Shown piece by piece: positions 1 to 8,652 of a stretch of 64,000 nucleotides of DNA. A model generated the notes under the pieces. The model searched no databases. It was given only the letters and a program-made list of their open reading frames with translations, and had not been told where the DNA came from. A program made the position numbers and the translations under genes. Source of the DNA: CBDIDH01 sp965277595. GTDB lineage: Bacteria; Planctomycetota; Planctomycetia; Isosphaerales; Isosphaeraceae. The DNA lies in the NCBI GenBank assembly GCA_965277595.1, contig CBDIDH010000002.1, positions 4,030,001 to 4,094,000 of the forward strand, given 5' to 3'. Each line of letters starts with the position of its first letter. Position 1 is the first letter of the stretch.

Positions 1-1906
1 TGCCGACCTGATCTCGAAGGGACTCTCGGGCGCCCGGCATCGCGTGGCTTTCGTGCCCAAACCCCTGAAGGGGTTCGCGGTCCTCGCGGCGCTCGCCTGC
101 GACGAGATCGTCATGGGCAACGAAAGCTCGATCGGACCGATTGCCGTTGATGGTCAAGACTATGACCCCGCGCTCCTTCGCGAGCCGATCCGCGTCCTCT
201 CGATCCGCAAGGGCTATGACCCCGACCTCTTGCTCGGCATGCTCGAACGCGAGACCGACCTCCGCGCGGTGCGAACGGCGGACAAGCAGCTTCATTTCGT
301 CCTCTCAACGAATCTTCCCGACTTCAAGAAGACGCACCAGGTTGTTGACGACCTTCCCGCCTGGGAAGGAGGCCAGCGCGGCGTCTTGAACGCCAGTCGC
401 GCCCGCCAGATGGGCTTCGCCAAGCTCATCGCCGACACCCCGGCCGAGGTCGCCAGCGCCTATCACCTCAGCGGTCAGGCCGCGGCGAATGACCCGACGC
501 TTGGCCAGGCCATCAAGCCGGTCTGGATCGAGATTCACGGACCGATCGACCCGGTCAAGCAATCGTATCTCCGGCGCCGGATCGAGCAGGCGAGGCAAGA
601 AGGGGTGAACCTCGTCTTCTTCCAGATCAACAGCATGGGGGGCCTGATCACCGCCGCCGACGGCGTCGCCGACATGATCGCCGGGATCAAGGACATGAAG
701 ACCGTCGCCTTCATCGACGACCGCGCCATGGGTGTCGCGGCGCTGACGGCCCTGGCCTGCAACGACATCGTCTTCCGCAAAGGGGCTCTGATGGGCGACG
801 TCCATCAACTTCTGACCGGTCGCCACGGCCGGGCCGAGGAGCTGGACGAGATCCAGATCAAGAGCCTCGTCCGACGCGCCGCGAACCTCGCCGAGCAACA
901 GGGGCATCCCGTCGCCGTCGCCCGAGCGATGGTTGATCCCGAGGCGACGGTCGTCGAGGCCCGCGACACCAAGACCGGCGCCCAGGCGTTTGTCCTTCAA
1001 ACCGACGTCGACGCCGAGCCTGGTCGGTTCACCGACCCCGAGGTTCGTAAGGAATCGGGCACCGTTTTGACCGTCAAGGGGGAGGAAGCGCCGACGTATG
1101 GCCTCGGCCGCGTTGTCAACACCGTTGACGACTTCAAGGGCCTTTACGGCTTTCGCGGCAAGGAGATCCGCGTTGACGGACCGACCTGGGTCGACTCGCT
1201 CGTGACAATCCTGACCGACCCCTTCGTGAGCTGGCTCCTTCTGGTCGTCGGCCTCTTCATGCTGGTTCTGGAACTGAAATTGCCAGGGATCGGCCTGCCC
1301 GCGATCACCTCGGCGCTGGCCTTCCTGCTTTTCTTCTGGAGCCATTACCTGAGCGGCACGGCCGACCAGCTTGAGATCATCATCTTCCTGGTCGGAATGA
1401 TCTGCCTGGCGCTGGAGTTGTTCGTTTTCCCAGGGTTTGGCATCTTCGGAATGAGCGGGATCTTGCTCGTTTTGACGAGCATCGTGATGGCGAGTCATAC
1501 CTTTGTCTGGCCGACCCAGGAATATGAATACCGCGAGATGGGTTACACGCTCCTTCAGGTCACGATCGCGATGATCGCCGTCGGCGGCGGGGCGGTGGTC
1601 CTGGCGCGCTATTTCCCGTCCTTGCCTCTGTTCAACCGACTTGTTTTGAAGCCCGAACCGTGGACGGGCGTCGATTCCCCGGTTGATGCCTCGGGCAAGG
1701 CGACGATGGATGGTTATGATTCCCTGACCTTCCTGATCGGCGAGACCGGCCGGACCACCACCGTCTTGCGACCCACGGGCAAGGCCCGCTTTGGCGAGAT
1801 GCTTGTTGACGTCACCGCCGACGGTTTTTACATCGAGCCGGATAGCCTTGTCGAGGTCGTCGACGTTCAGGGCTCGCGGGTGATCGTCAAGCGGATGGAT
1901 GTCTGA
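1..1906 (+). CDS. NfeD-family membrane protein with two ClpP/SDH-like domains (5' partial)
   Basis: The reading frame is open from base 2, so the true start lies upstream of the window; the GTG at 44 is internal. Two serine-protease-like (ClpP/NfeD-N) modules are visible: one at the very start (ending near ALACDEIVMGNESSIGP) and a second about 115 residues later (PVWIEIHGPID to ALACNDIVF). About four to five membrane segments follow (residues ~395-535 counted from base 44), then a C-terminal NfeD OB-fold (GETGRTTTVLRPTGKARFG). NfeD proteins are membrane proteins that work with flotillins and stomatins, and a flotillin gene lies downstream at 6646. The expected catalytic Ser in the RAxSAG-type motif is Gly in the second module (DDRAMGVAAL) and also missing in the first, so this is probably a pseudoprotease. 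The family assignment is firm; loss of activity is inference. Confidence 0.88.
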   Translation, partial: ADLISKGLSGARHRVAFVPKPLKGFAVLAALACDEIVMGNESSIGPIAVDGQDYDPALLREPIRVLSIRKGYDPDLLLGMLERETDLRAVRTADKQLHFVLSTNLPDFKKTHQVVDDLPAWEGGQRGVLNASRARQMGFAKLIADTPAEVASAYHLSGQAAANDPTLGQAIKPVWIEIHGPIDPVKQSYLRRRIEQARQEGVNLVFFQINSMGGLITAADGVADMIAGIKDMKTVAFIDDRAMGVAALTALACNDIVFRKGALMGDVHQLLTGRHGRAEELDEIQIKSLVRRAANLAEQQGHPVAVARAMVDPEATVVEARDTKTGAQAFVLQTDVDAEPGRFTDPEVRKESGTVLTVKGEEAPTYGLGRVVNTVDDFKGLYGFRGKEIRVDGPTWVDSLVTILTDPFVSWLLLVVGLFMLVLELKLPGIGLPAITSALAFLLFFWSHYLSGTADQLEIIIFLVGMICLALELFVFPGFGIFGMSGILLVLTSIVMASHTFVWPTQEYEYREMGYTLLQVTIAMIAVGGGAVVLARYFPSLPLFNRLVLKPEPWTGVDSPVDASGKATMDGYDSLTFLIGETGRTTTVLRPTGKARFGEMLVDVTADGFYIEPDSLVEVVDVQGSRVIVKRMDV

Positions 1907-1934
1907 GTCAGGAGAAATGCCAAGGCCCGACGGC

Positions 1935-1979
1935 GGATGACCGAGTACCAAACGGTTGAATTCCTCGGTCATCGGCTCC
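1935..1979. repeat. heptad inverted repeat, copy 1
   Basis: The left arm GGATGACCGAGTACCA (1935-1950) faces the right arm CCTCGGTCATCGGCTCC (1963-1979) across a short loop, 28 bp after the NfeD stop codon. It belongs to the dispersed heptad family described in the findings and could act as a terminator hairpin. Confidence 0.7.
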
Positions 1980-2181
1980 TTATGATTCTCGTGTAGTCCT
2001 ATTCACTAGACGCGATCGACTGTCCGAGGATGCGCTCGTCGGTTGAAAAAATGTGGAAGGGACTTTCCACTTCGTTCGCTCCTCGGTACGATGCTCTCTC
2101 CTGAGCATCACCCGTCCGGCCGCACCCCCCTATGCCGACTTCGCCCGCGCCCGGAACCCCGCGAACCGAGAGCACCCCCCC

Positions 2182-5100
2182 ATGCGTCGCACCGTCTCTG
2201 GGAAGACTGCCAGTCCCCGCGCCACGCCTTCGCGTCGGGGCCGCTGCCTTCGGCCCGCGCCGGAGCCGCTGGAGACACGCCGACTGCTCACCGCCCCGTT
2301 CCAGGGGGGCACCCTCTTCCCGACGGGCGGGAACGTCACCCAGTCGGTGATCGCCGACGTCAACGGCGACGGCAAGGCCGACATCGTCAGCGTGACCGGG
2401 GACGGTCAACCCGAGATCACGGTCCTCCCGAACCTCGGCGGCGGGACGTTCGGGGCGCCCGTGGTGACGACCTTGTTGAACCTGTCCGGCCTGGCGATCG
2501 CCGGAGTCGGCGACTTCAACGGCGACGGCAAGCCCGACCTCCTCCTCCGACAGTCCGCGGACAACTTCGGCAACGGCCTCTTCGCCGTCGAGTTGGGCAA
2601 CGGCGACGGCACGTTCCAGCAGGGCTTCGCCTATGCCGCCGGGGAGGGGGTGGCCTTCGGCGACTTCAACGGCGACCGCAAGCTCGACGTGGCGACGTTC
2701 GCCAACGGCGGGATCACGACCTACCTGGGCGCGGGCGACGGCACCTTCCCGACCCACGTGACCTCCCCCTATCCGTACATCCAGGGCCTGAGCCTCCAGG
2801 CGGGCGATCTCAACGGCGACGGCAAGCTCGACCTGGTCACGTCCGACTTTACCGACAACATCGTCGAGCTGGGCAACGGCGACGGCACGTTCCAGCAACA
2901 GGCGTCGTACCCGGAGGCGGCGAACCCGCCAATTCTGGCTGACTTCAATGGCGACGGCAAGCTCGACCTCCTCAGCATCGACGGCTCTTTCCTGTCCGGT
3001 GACGGCAACACTCTGCAACTCGAAGAGGGTGACGGCGCGGGGGGATTTCTGCCGCCGATCGTCTCGAAGATCGGCAACGTCTCCTTGCCGGCGACCCTCC
3101 AGGTGGCCGATGTCAACGGCGACGGCCTGCCCGATGTCCTGGTCGGCGACACCGAACTCGAGGACGAACGCGTAGCCGTCCTGATCAACCAGGGTGACGG
3201 GACCTTCGGGCAGCGGGCCGACGATTACGTCGGGGGGTTTTCGCTCGCCGTCGGCGACGTCAACGGCGACGGCAAACCCGACCTCGTCGTCCCCAACGCT
3301 TCGGAAAATGGCTCCTCGGTCGGCATCTTCCTGAACCGCGGCGATGGCACGTTCCCTGCGCCCGCGTACCTCCCGCTCGACCTCGCCGTCGCCGTCGCCC
3401 CCAGCTCGCTCGCGCTCGACTTCAACCACGACGGCATCCCCGACCTGCTGACCATCGAACCGGGGAACACGACCGACACCCTCTCCCTCTCGATCGGCGA
3501 AGGTAACGGCAAGTTCGCCACGCCGATCGAATCCACGATCCCGAAGCTCAACATCGGGCCAGACCAATTCGACCCCTCCGTCTTCACCACGGGCGACTTC
3601 GACGGCGACGGCAAGCTCGACGTCGCGATCGTTTACGGCGGCGCCGGCGCCCTGATCATCATGCGGGGGGTGGGGGATGGCACGTTCCAGGAGATCTTTC
3701 AGACCAGCATCCCGAACGCGGCGGCGGACATCGTCGCGGCCGACTTCAACGGCGACGGCAAGACCGACCTGGTGGTTTCCGGGGGACCCGAGGTCGCGGG
3801 CGTGGACGTCAACCCGTCGCGGGCGGTCCTCTTCCTGGGTAAGGGCAACGACACCTTCCAGACGCCCGTGACCCTCAACGACTCGGGCTGGGGCGCGACG
3901 GTCGCGGCGGTCGACCTCAACGGCGACAAGAAGCCCGACCTGGTCATCGGCGGCGACGTCCTGATGAACAAGGGCGATGGGACGTTCCTCCCGCCGGTCG
4001 TGATTCTCGCGGCCTCGCTCACAACAGCCAATGACGGGTCGGTTTTCAGCCCGGCGCTCCTCTCCCAGGTCGCCGACGTCAACGGCGACGGCAAGCCCGA
4101 TATCATCGCGGCGTATCAGGGAGGCGCGTTCGTCGCGACCGCGCTGGGCAACGGCGACGGCACCTTCGGGCCGACACGGACGACGGCCTTGCCCAACACC
4201 GACCCATACGGCGTGGATGACTTCGGGCTCCAGACGGCGGACATCAACGGCGACGGCAAGGCCGACCTGATCCTTTCCGGGTCGGTCGGCACGACCATCG
4301 GTATCGGGGACGGCCAGGGCAATTTCGCATACGGCCCGACGCTCGCCTACCCGGTCGGCGCGCCCGTGGTGTTCGACGCCAACGGCGACGGCCTGCCCGA
4401 CCTGGCCTTCGGCTCCGGCGGGCCTAACGGCGCGTACTTTCTCGCCCTCAACCAGACCCCGAAGACGGTCCAGCTCGCCGCGTCGAGTTTCCTGCTCGAC
4501 AAGGCCGCGGGCAAGTTCACGGTCACCATCACGCGGACCGGGGGCGTCTCCGCCTCGGCGACGGTGGCCTACGCGACCTCCGGAGGCAACGCCGTCGCCG
4601 GGATCGACTTCACCCCCACTTCGGGCGTTGTCACCTTCGCCCCCGCCCAGTCGTCGGCGACGATCACGGTCCCGATCCTGAACAACCCCGCCGCGCACGC
4701 CAACCGGACGGTCAACCTGACCCTCAGCGCCCCTGTCGGCACGACGCTCGGCGCGTCGAGCACCGCCGCGCTGACCATCGCCGGGGTGACCGGCGCCACG
4801 CCCGACGACTTCGACGGCGACGGAAAGTCGGACCCGGCGATCTACCGCCCCTCCACCGGCCTCTGGGTCGTCAACAAGTCGTCGGGCGGCAAGATCCTGA
4901 CCAATTTCGGCGACCCGAGCCAGGGCGACGTCCCCGTTCCAGGCAACTACGAAGGGACCGGGACGACCGACTTTGCCCTCTTCCGGCCGTCGACCGACAC
5001 CTGGATCATCCAGCCCGCGACCGGCGGCCCCGCCGTCATCAAGCAGTTCGGCGACCCGACCCAGGGTGACATCCCTGTCCCAGGCGACTACGAGGGCAAC

Positions 5101-5700
5101 GGCGCCACCGACCTGGCCATCTTCCGGCCCAAAACCGACCAGTGGATCGTCCGTTATGCCGACGGCGGCACCCACGTCTACCAGTTCGGCGACCCCGCGC
5201 AACACGACATCCCCGTGCCAGGCGACTACGAGGGGATCGGCCGTGACGACCTGGCGCTCTTCCGCCCAGGGACCGGCCAGTGGATCATCCGAACCGCCAA
5301 CGGCAAGACGCCGATCGAGCAGTTCGGCGACCCGGCGCACGGCGACATCCCCGCGCCTGGCGACTACGACGGCGACCGCAAGACCGACCTGGCCATCTTC
5401 CGCCCCGGGACCGACCAGTATCAGATTCAGTATTCGGGCGGCGGCAAGTCCCCGCTGCTTCAGCTCGGCGACCCGACGCAGGGCGATCTCCCGGTGGCCG
5501 CGCCCCTGTCCAGCCTTGGCCTCATCAAGGCCCAGTCGCTCCGCGCCGAGGGGGCCGTCCAGGCGGCCGCCGTCGCGGTCGCCCCGGCCCCCGCGCTCGT
5601 CGTGGCCATCCCTGATCGCCCCAGGGACCGACGCGATCTCTGGCGGTCCTCCCTCGACGACCTGACGACGGAGCTAACCCGGCCGTTCGGGCTCGATTGA
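2182..5700 (+). CDS. large secreted VCBS/FG-GAP repeat protein with Calx-beta domain
   Basis: A 1172-residue protein. The start is placed at ATG 2182 because the planctomycete export-like motif PLETRRLLTA (an LExRxLL signature) then falls at residues ~29-38, as in other planctomycete giant surface proteins; the open frame extends upstream to 2053. Residues ~50-760 hold some fifteen FG-GAP/VCBS repeats with the calcium-binding core DxNGDGKPDL. A Calx-beta domain follows at ~770-870 (SASATVAYATSGGNAVAGID). The C-terminal ~250 residues are five or more degenerate propeller-like repeats around DLAIFRP and GDIPVPGDYEG. The family is known for calcium-stabilised extracellular beta-propellers in adhesion or surface layers. 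Its ligand is unknown. A long open frame on the opposite strand is a by-product of the repeat codons. Confidence 0.88.
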   Translation: MRRTVSGKTASPRATPSRRGRCLRPAPEPLETRRLLTAPFQGGTLFPTGGNVTQSVIADVNGDGKADIVSVTGDGQPEITVLPNLGGGTFGAPVVTTLLNLSGLAIAGVGDFNGDGKPDLLLRQSADNFGNGLFAVELGNGDGTFQQGFAYAAGEGVAFGDFNGDRKLDVATFANGGITTYLGAGDGTFPTHVTSPYPYIQGLSLQAGDLNGDGKLDLVTSDFTDNIVELGNGDGTFQQQASYPEAANPPILADFNGDGKLDLLSIDGSFLSGDGNTLQLEEGDGAGGFLPPIVSKIGNVSLPATLQVADVNGDGLPDVLVGDTELEDERVAVLINQGDGTFGQRADDYVGGFSLAVGDVNGDGKPDLVVPNASENGSSVGIFLNRGDGTFPAPAYLPLDLAVAVAPSSLALDFNHDGIPDLLTIEPGNTTDTLSLSIGEGNGKFATPIESTIPKLNIGPDQFDPSVFTTGDFDGDGKLDVAIVYGGAGALIIMRGVGDGTFQEIFQTSIPNAAADIVAADFNGDGKTDLVVSGGPEVAGVDVNPSRAVLFLGKGNDTFQTPVTLNDSGWGATVAAVDLNGDKKPDLVIGGDVLMNKGDGTFLPPVVILAASLTTANDGSVFSPALLSQVADVNGDGKPDIIAAYQGGAFVATALGNGDGTFGPTRTTALPNTDPYGVDDFGLQTADINGDGKADLILSGSVGTTIGIGDGQGNFAYGPTLAYPVGAPVVFDANGDGLPDLAFGSGGPNGAYFLALNQTPKTVQLAASSFLLDKAAGKFTVTITRTGGVSASATVAYATSGGNAVAGIDFTPTSGVVTFAPAQSSATITVPILNNPAAHANRTVNLTLSAPVGTTLGASSTAALTIAGVTGATPDDFDGDGKSDPAIYRPSTGLWVVNKSSGGKILTNFGDPSQGDVPVPGNYEGTGTTDFALFRPSTDTWIIQPATGGPAVIKQFGDPTQGDIPVPGDYEGNGATDLAIFRPKTDQWIVRYADGGTHVYQFGDPAQHDIPVPGDYEGIGRDDLALFRPGTGQWIIRTANGKTPIEQFGDPAHGDIPAPGDYDGDRKTDLAIFRPGTDQYQIQYSGGGKSPLLQLGDPTQGDLPVAAPLSSLGLIKAQSLRAEGAVQAAAVAVAPAPALVVAIPDRPRDRRDLWRSSLDDLTTELTRPFGLD

Positions 5701-6048
5701 ATCACCGCCGAAAGCCCCGTGGCGTGGAGAAGAACCCGGCTCGGGTATCGCGAGCGCCTCAATCAAGGCCCGCGTATCTCGCTGAAAGCCCAAGAACCGG
5801 CGCGCCTTGGCGGCCCTGGTTTCCATGCGCCACTGAGAGGAATGGTCGAGCTTCTAAAAAGCGGCGACCTGAGCCACAAGAATCCTCGGGCACACCCGCG
5901 ATCCTCCGAATCGGCGGTTGGCGGGGAATCTGATTGACTTTGAGTCGCCCTGGTGCCTTAAACTAGGGTGTACAGTCGGTCGGTTGGTCCGTTGGTCGAT
6001 TCGGTGGAAGGACCCTTTCCTGTCCCCGACCAAGGTTTGGGGAGAGCG
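5701..6048. other. intergenic region upstream of short NfeD gene
   Basis: 348 bp with no convincing gene. Two overlapping short frames starting right at the VCBS stop codon look random. It holds a candidate promoter (separate entry) and, at 5975-6007, a run of GGTC/TTGGTC units reminiscent of, but not matching, the heptad repeat family. Confidence 0.5.
5934..5963 (+). promoter_or_regulatory. candidate sigma70-type promoter for the nfeD-floA unit
   Basis: TTGACT at 5934-5939 and TTAAAC at 5958-5963 are separated by 18 bp. Transcription would start near 5970, about 80 bp before the NfeD start at 6049. This is pattern recognition only. Confidence 0.35.
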
Positions 6049-6573
6049 ATGGGCACGCTGGGCTGGCCGCTCCTGTTCCTGGTCGTGGCGCTGTGCTTGC
6101 TGATCGCCGAGGTCTTCATTCCTTCGGGGGGTCTGATCGGCGCGGCGGCGGCCTTTTGCCTGGGATACAGCCTCTGGCTGGCCTTCCGGCATTCGTACGC
6201 CTCCGGAATGAGGTTTCTCGCCGCCGACGTCTTCCTCTTGCCGATGGCCTTGATGCTGGCAATGTACCTCTGGCCAAAAACTCCGCTGGCGAAACGCGTT
6301 TTCCTCAAGCCCCCCGGGCCTGAGGAAATCGAGGTCTCGCACGCCGCGGAACGGCTCGATCACCTGATCGGCCAAATTGGCCGGGTCCTCACGCCGCTCC
6401 GGCCCTCGGGACGGGTTGACTTCGACGGCCGACCGCTCGATGCCGTGTCGGAAGGCGGATTGATCGATTCCGGCACCCTGGTGCGGGCAATCCGCGTCAG
6501 GTCGGGCCGCCTGGTCGTCCGAACGGCCACCACGCCGGACCTTGACGAGACGTTGTCTCTGAACAATGAATAA
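6049..6573 (+). CDS. short NfeD-family membrane protein
   Basis: 174 residues from ATG 6049, chosen because GGGGAG lies at the right distance upstream and the N-terminus then begins directly with a membrane segment (GWPLLFLVVALCLLIAEVF). Three membrane segments occupy the first ~85 residues and an NfeD-type OB-fold (GQIGRVLTPLRPSGRVDFDG) the C-terminus. It lacks the ClpP-like domain, so it is the truncated NfeD1b-like form usually encoded beside flotillins. It lies 72 bp upstream of floA on the same strand and is probably co-transcribed with it. It likely partners the flotillin in membrane microdomains; the exact function of this class is unresolved. Confidence 0.85.
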   Translation: MGTLGWPLLFLVVALCLLIAEVFIPSGGLIGAAAAFCLGYSLWLAFRHSYASGMRFLAADVFLLPMALMLAMYLWPKTPLAKRVFLKPPGPEEIEVSHAAERLDHLIGQIGRVLTPLRPSGRVDFDGRPLDAVSEGGLIDSGTLVRAIRVRSGRLVVRTATTPDLDETLSLNNE

Positions 6574-6645
6574 AAGGAACCACGGAACCGCACCGACCGG
6601 GATTTTTTCGCCCGAGGCGGCGTCCGATTTTTACCGAGGACTTGC

Positions 6646-7710
6646 ATGATCCCGCTGATCCTGGCCCAGATGCAGAACGCGCCGCCGTGGTCGACCTACT
6701 TCGGCTTCATGATCGTCGGGATCGTTCTCTTCTCGGTGATCGTCAGTATCTTCTTCGCCAAATATTTCAACCTCTGGATTCAGGCCAAGATGACCGAGGC
6801 CAACGTCGGCATCCTGGAACTGGTCGGCATGTCCTTCCGCAAGGTCAACCCGAACATCATCGTCCGGTCCAAGATCATGGCCTTTCAGGCTGGCCTTTCC
6901 GAGAAAGACGGCGTGACCACGCGCAGCCTTGAGGCCCACTACCTCGCCGGCGGCAACGTGCCCAACGTCGTCCGCGCCCTGATCGCCGCCAACCGCGCCG
7001 ATATCCCTCTCTCTTACAAACGCGCCGCGGCCATTGACCTCGCCGGGCGGAACGTGCTCGAAGCGGTTCAGACAAGCGTCAATCCGAAGGTCATCCCTTG
7101 TCCCGACCCCTCGCAAGGGCGGCAGACGATCGACGGAGTCGCCAAGAACGGCATTCAGCTCAAGGTGAAGGCCAAGGTCACCGTCCGGACGAACATCGAC
7201 CGGCTCGTCGGCGGCGCGACCGACGAGACGATCATCGCCCGCGTCGGCGAAGGCATCGTCAACGCCATCGGCTCGGCCGACACCCACGCCCAGGTCCTCG
7301 AAAAGCCCGAGTCGATCTCGAAGCGCGTGCTCGAAAAAGGGCTCGACGCCGGAACCGCCTACGAAATCCTCTCGATCGACATCGCCGACATCGACGTCGG
7401 CGACAACATCGGCGCCAACCTTCAGGCCCTTCAGGCCGAGGCCGATACCCGCGTCGCCCGCGCCAAGGCCGAGGAACGCCGCGCCTTCGCCGTCGCCGCA
7501 GAACAGGAAATGATCGCGTCGGTGCAGGAAAACCGGGCCAAGCTCGTCGCCGCCGAGGCGGAAGTTCCGCTCGCGATCGCCGAGGCGTTCCGTCAAGGCA
7601 ACCTGGGCATCACCGACTATTACCACCTCAAGAACATCCAGTCCGACACCGAGATGCGGTCGGCCATCGCCGGCTCGGGCAACTACCGCCGCGAATCGGC
7701 CGGCGGCTGA
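6646..7710 (+). CDS. floA: flotillin-like protein FloA
   Basis: 354 residues, close to the usual FloA (YqfA/UPF0365) length. The start ATG 6646 follows GAGGA by 5 bp. An N-terminal membrane hairpin (residues ~15-40, IVLFSVIVSIFFAKYFNLW) is followed by an SPFH/PHB-like domain and a long Ala/Glu-rich coiled coil (residues ~255-320, EADTRVARAKAEERRAFA), ending in a short conserved tail. FloA scaffolds functional membrane microdomains and affects membrane fluidity and the assembly of membrane complexes. Its position behind an NfeD gene is the canonical nfeD-floA arrangement (yqeZ-yqfA in Bacillus). Confidence 0.93.
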   Translation: MIPLILAQMQNAPPWSTYFGFMIVGIVLFSVIVSIFFAKYFNLWIQAKMTEANVGILELVGMSFRKVNPNIIVRSKIMAFQAGLSEKDGVTTRSLEAHYLAGGNVPNVVRALIAANRADIPLSYKRAAAIDLAGRNVLEAVQTSVNPKVIPCPDPSQGRQTIDGVAKNGIQLKVKAKVTVRTNIDRLVGGATDETIIARVGEGIVNAIGSADTHAQVLEKPESISKRVLEKGLDAGTAYEILSIDIADIDVGDNIGANLQALQAEADTRVARAKAEERRAFAVAAEQEMIASVQENRAKLVAAEAEVPLAIAEAFRQGNLGITDYYHLKNIQSDTEMRSAIAGSGNYRRESAGG

Positions 7711-7753
7711 GACCTCGCCTCGCCTTGCCTCGAACCCTCGATCGGACGTCTCC

Positions 7754-8422
7754 ATGCGTATTGACCTCTATCCGTACCTGGTGCCGCTGGGCTTGATCGC
7801 CATCTGGGCCTTGACGTCGATCTTCAACCGCGAGACGCAACCCTTGCCGCCTCGAACCACGACTCGGCCGCTCGGACCTCCACAGCTCCGGCCCACCCCA
7901 ACCCGACCCTCGCCGAGCATGGGCAACGCGCAATCGCCCTCGCGTCCGGGAAGTCGCCGCGACGACGATATCGTGATCCTTGACGACGCGCCCCGGCGAT
8001 CGACAGGGGGCCGGGTCGGCTCAACCCCCGGCCGCCGTGGAACCAAGGCGCGACCGTCGCCCGCGTCGACACCGAGCAAGCCCGAGCCGATCAAGCAGAG
8101 CCTTTTAAGCCAATCGCTGATTCACCCGGAGAGTCCGAAATCCATTCAGGCCGAGGTTTTCAGTCACACCGAATCGCTCAAGCCCCTCTCGCTGCCGCCG
8201 TCCCCCTTGCTGACAACCCCGAACGACGAGGCCGCTCGCACCCAGGCCGACCGCGCCCTCGTCTCCCGAACGGATTCGTTCTCCTCGGCGGAGATTCGCA
8301 AGCTCACCCAGACCCCGGCCCGCCTTCGCGAAGGGTTCATCCTCGCCGAACTCCTCAAGCCCCCCGTCTCCCTCCGCGAAGGCCGATCCTTCTCGCGCCC
8401 CAAGCCGCCGACGAAGTCCTGA
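7754..8422 (+). CDS. proline/serine-rich protein with N-terminal membrane anchor
   Basis: 222 residues with no recognised domain. One hydrophobic segment at residues 5-23 (YPYLVPLGLIAIWALTSIF) is followed by about 200 residues of low-complexity Pro/Arg/Ser-rich sequence. The C-terminal third (residues ~140-215) has more regular helical sequence with repeated LKPLS/LKPPVSL phrases. It starts 43 bp after floA on the same strand, so it is probably the last gene of the NfeD-flotillin unit and a candidate accessory partner of FloA. That role is inferred from context only. Confidence 0.6.
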   Translation: MRIDLYPYLVPLGLIAIWALTSIFNRETQPLPPRTTTRPLGPPQLRPTPTRPSPSMGNAQSPSRPGSRRDDDIVILDDAPRRSTGGRVGSTPGRRGTKARPSPASTPSKPEPIKQSLLSQSLIHPESPKSIQAEVFSHTESLKPLSLPPSPLLTTPNDEAARTQADRALVSRTDSFSSAEIRKLTQTPARLREGFILAELLKPPVSLREGRSFSRPKPPTKS

Positions 8423-8451
8423 CGCATTGACCGGGAGTGACAATCTGGAGA

Positions 8452-8652
8452 GATGAACGATGACCAAGGACCGATGACCCTCGAAGAATCCCTTATTCGT
8501 CATCGGTCCTTAGGGTTGTTGCGGAATAGTCGTAAGATCAAAGGAGAGAAAGACATAGGACAAAAGGAAAAATCTGCCCCTTGTCCTTGTGTCCTTTGAT
8601 CTTACGTCAAATCAACCCCTAATACGCAAAAACCCTATCTGTCCTTGGTCAT
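8452..8652. repeat. nested palindromic heptad element, copy 2
   Basis: About 200 bp between two convergent genes, built as shells. Outer heptads ATGACCAAGGACCGATGACC (8460-8479) pair with GTCATCGGTCCTTAGGG (8499-8515) and with GTCCTTGGTCAT (8641-8652). A middle imperfect arm (8511-8528 against 8620-8637) matches at 15 of 18 positions. An inner perfect 15-bp arm is CGTAAGATCAAAGGA (8531-8545) against TCCTTTGATCTTACG (8592-8606). The core carries the sister heptads AGGACAAAAGG and CCTTGTCCTTGTGTCC. The right end touches the stop codon of the minus-strand gene. Confidence 0.75.

Noticed and set aside
305..1972. 555-codon minus-strand frame
   Set aside because: Antisense shadow of the NfeD gene in GC-rich sequence; His/Asp/Gly-rich with no recognisable fold.
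1999..5340. 1113-codon open frame on the minus strand
   Set aside because: It is antisense to the VCBS protein; its translation is a periodic copy of the DxNGDGKPD codons (AVAVEVA-like repeats) with no domain.
5697..5937. Two overlapping 72-78-codon frames after the VCBS gene
   Set aside because: No ribosome-binding site, composition like random GC-rich sequence, no known motif.
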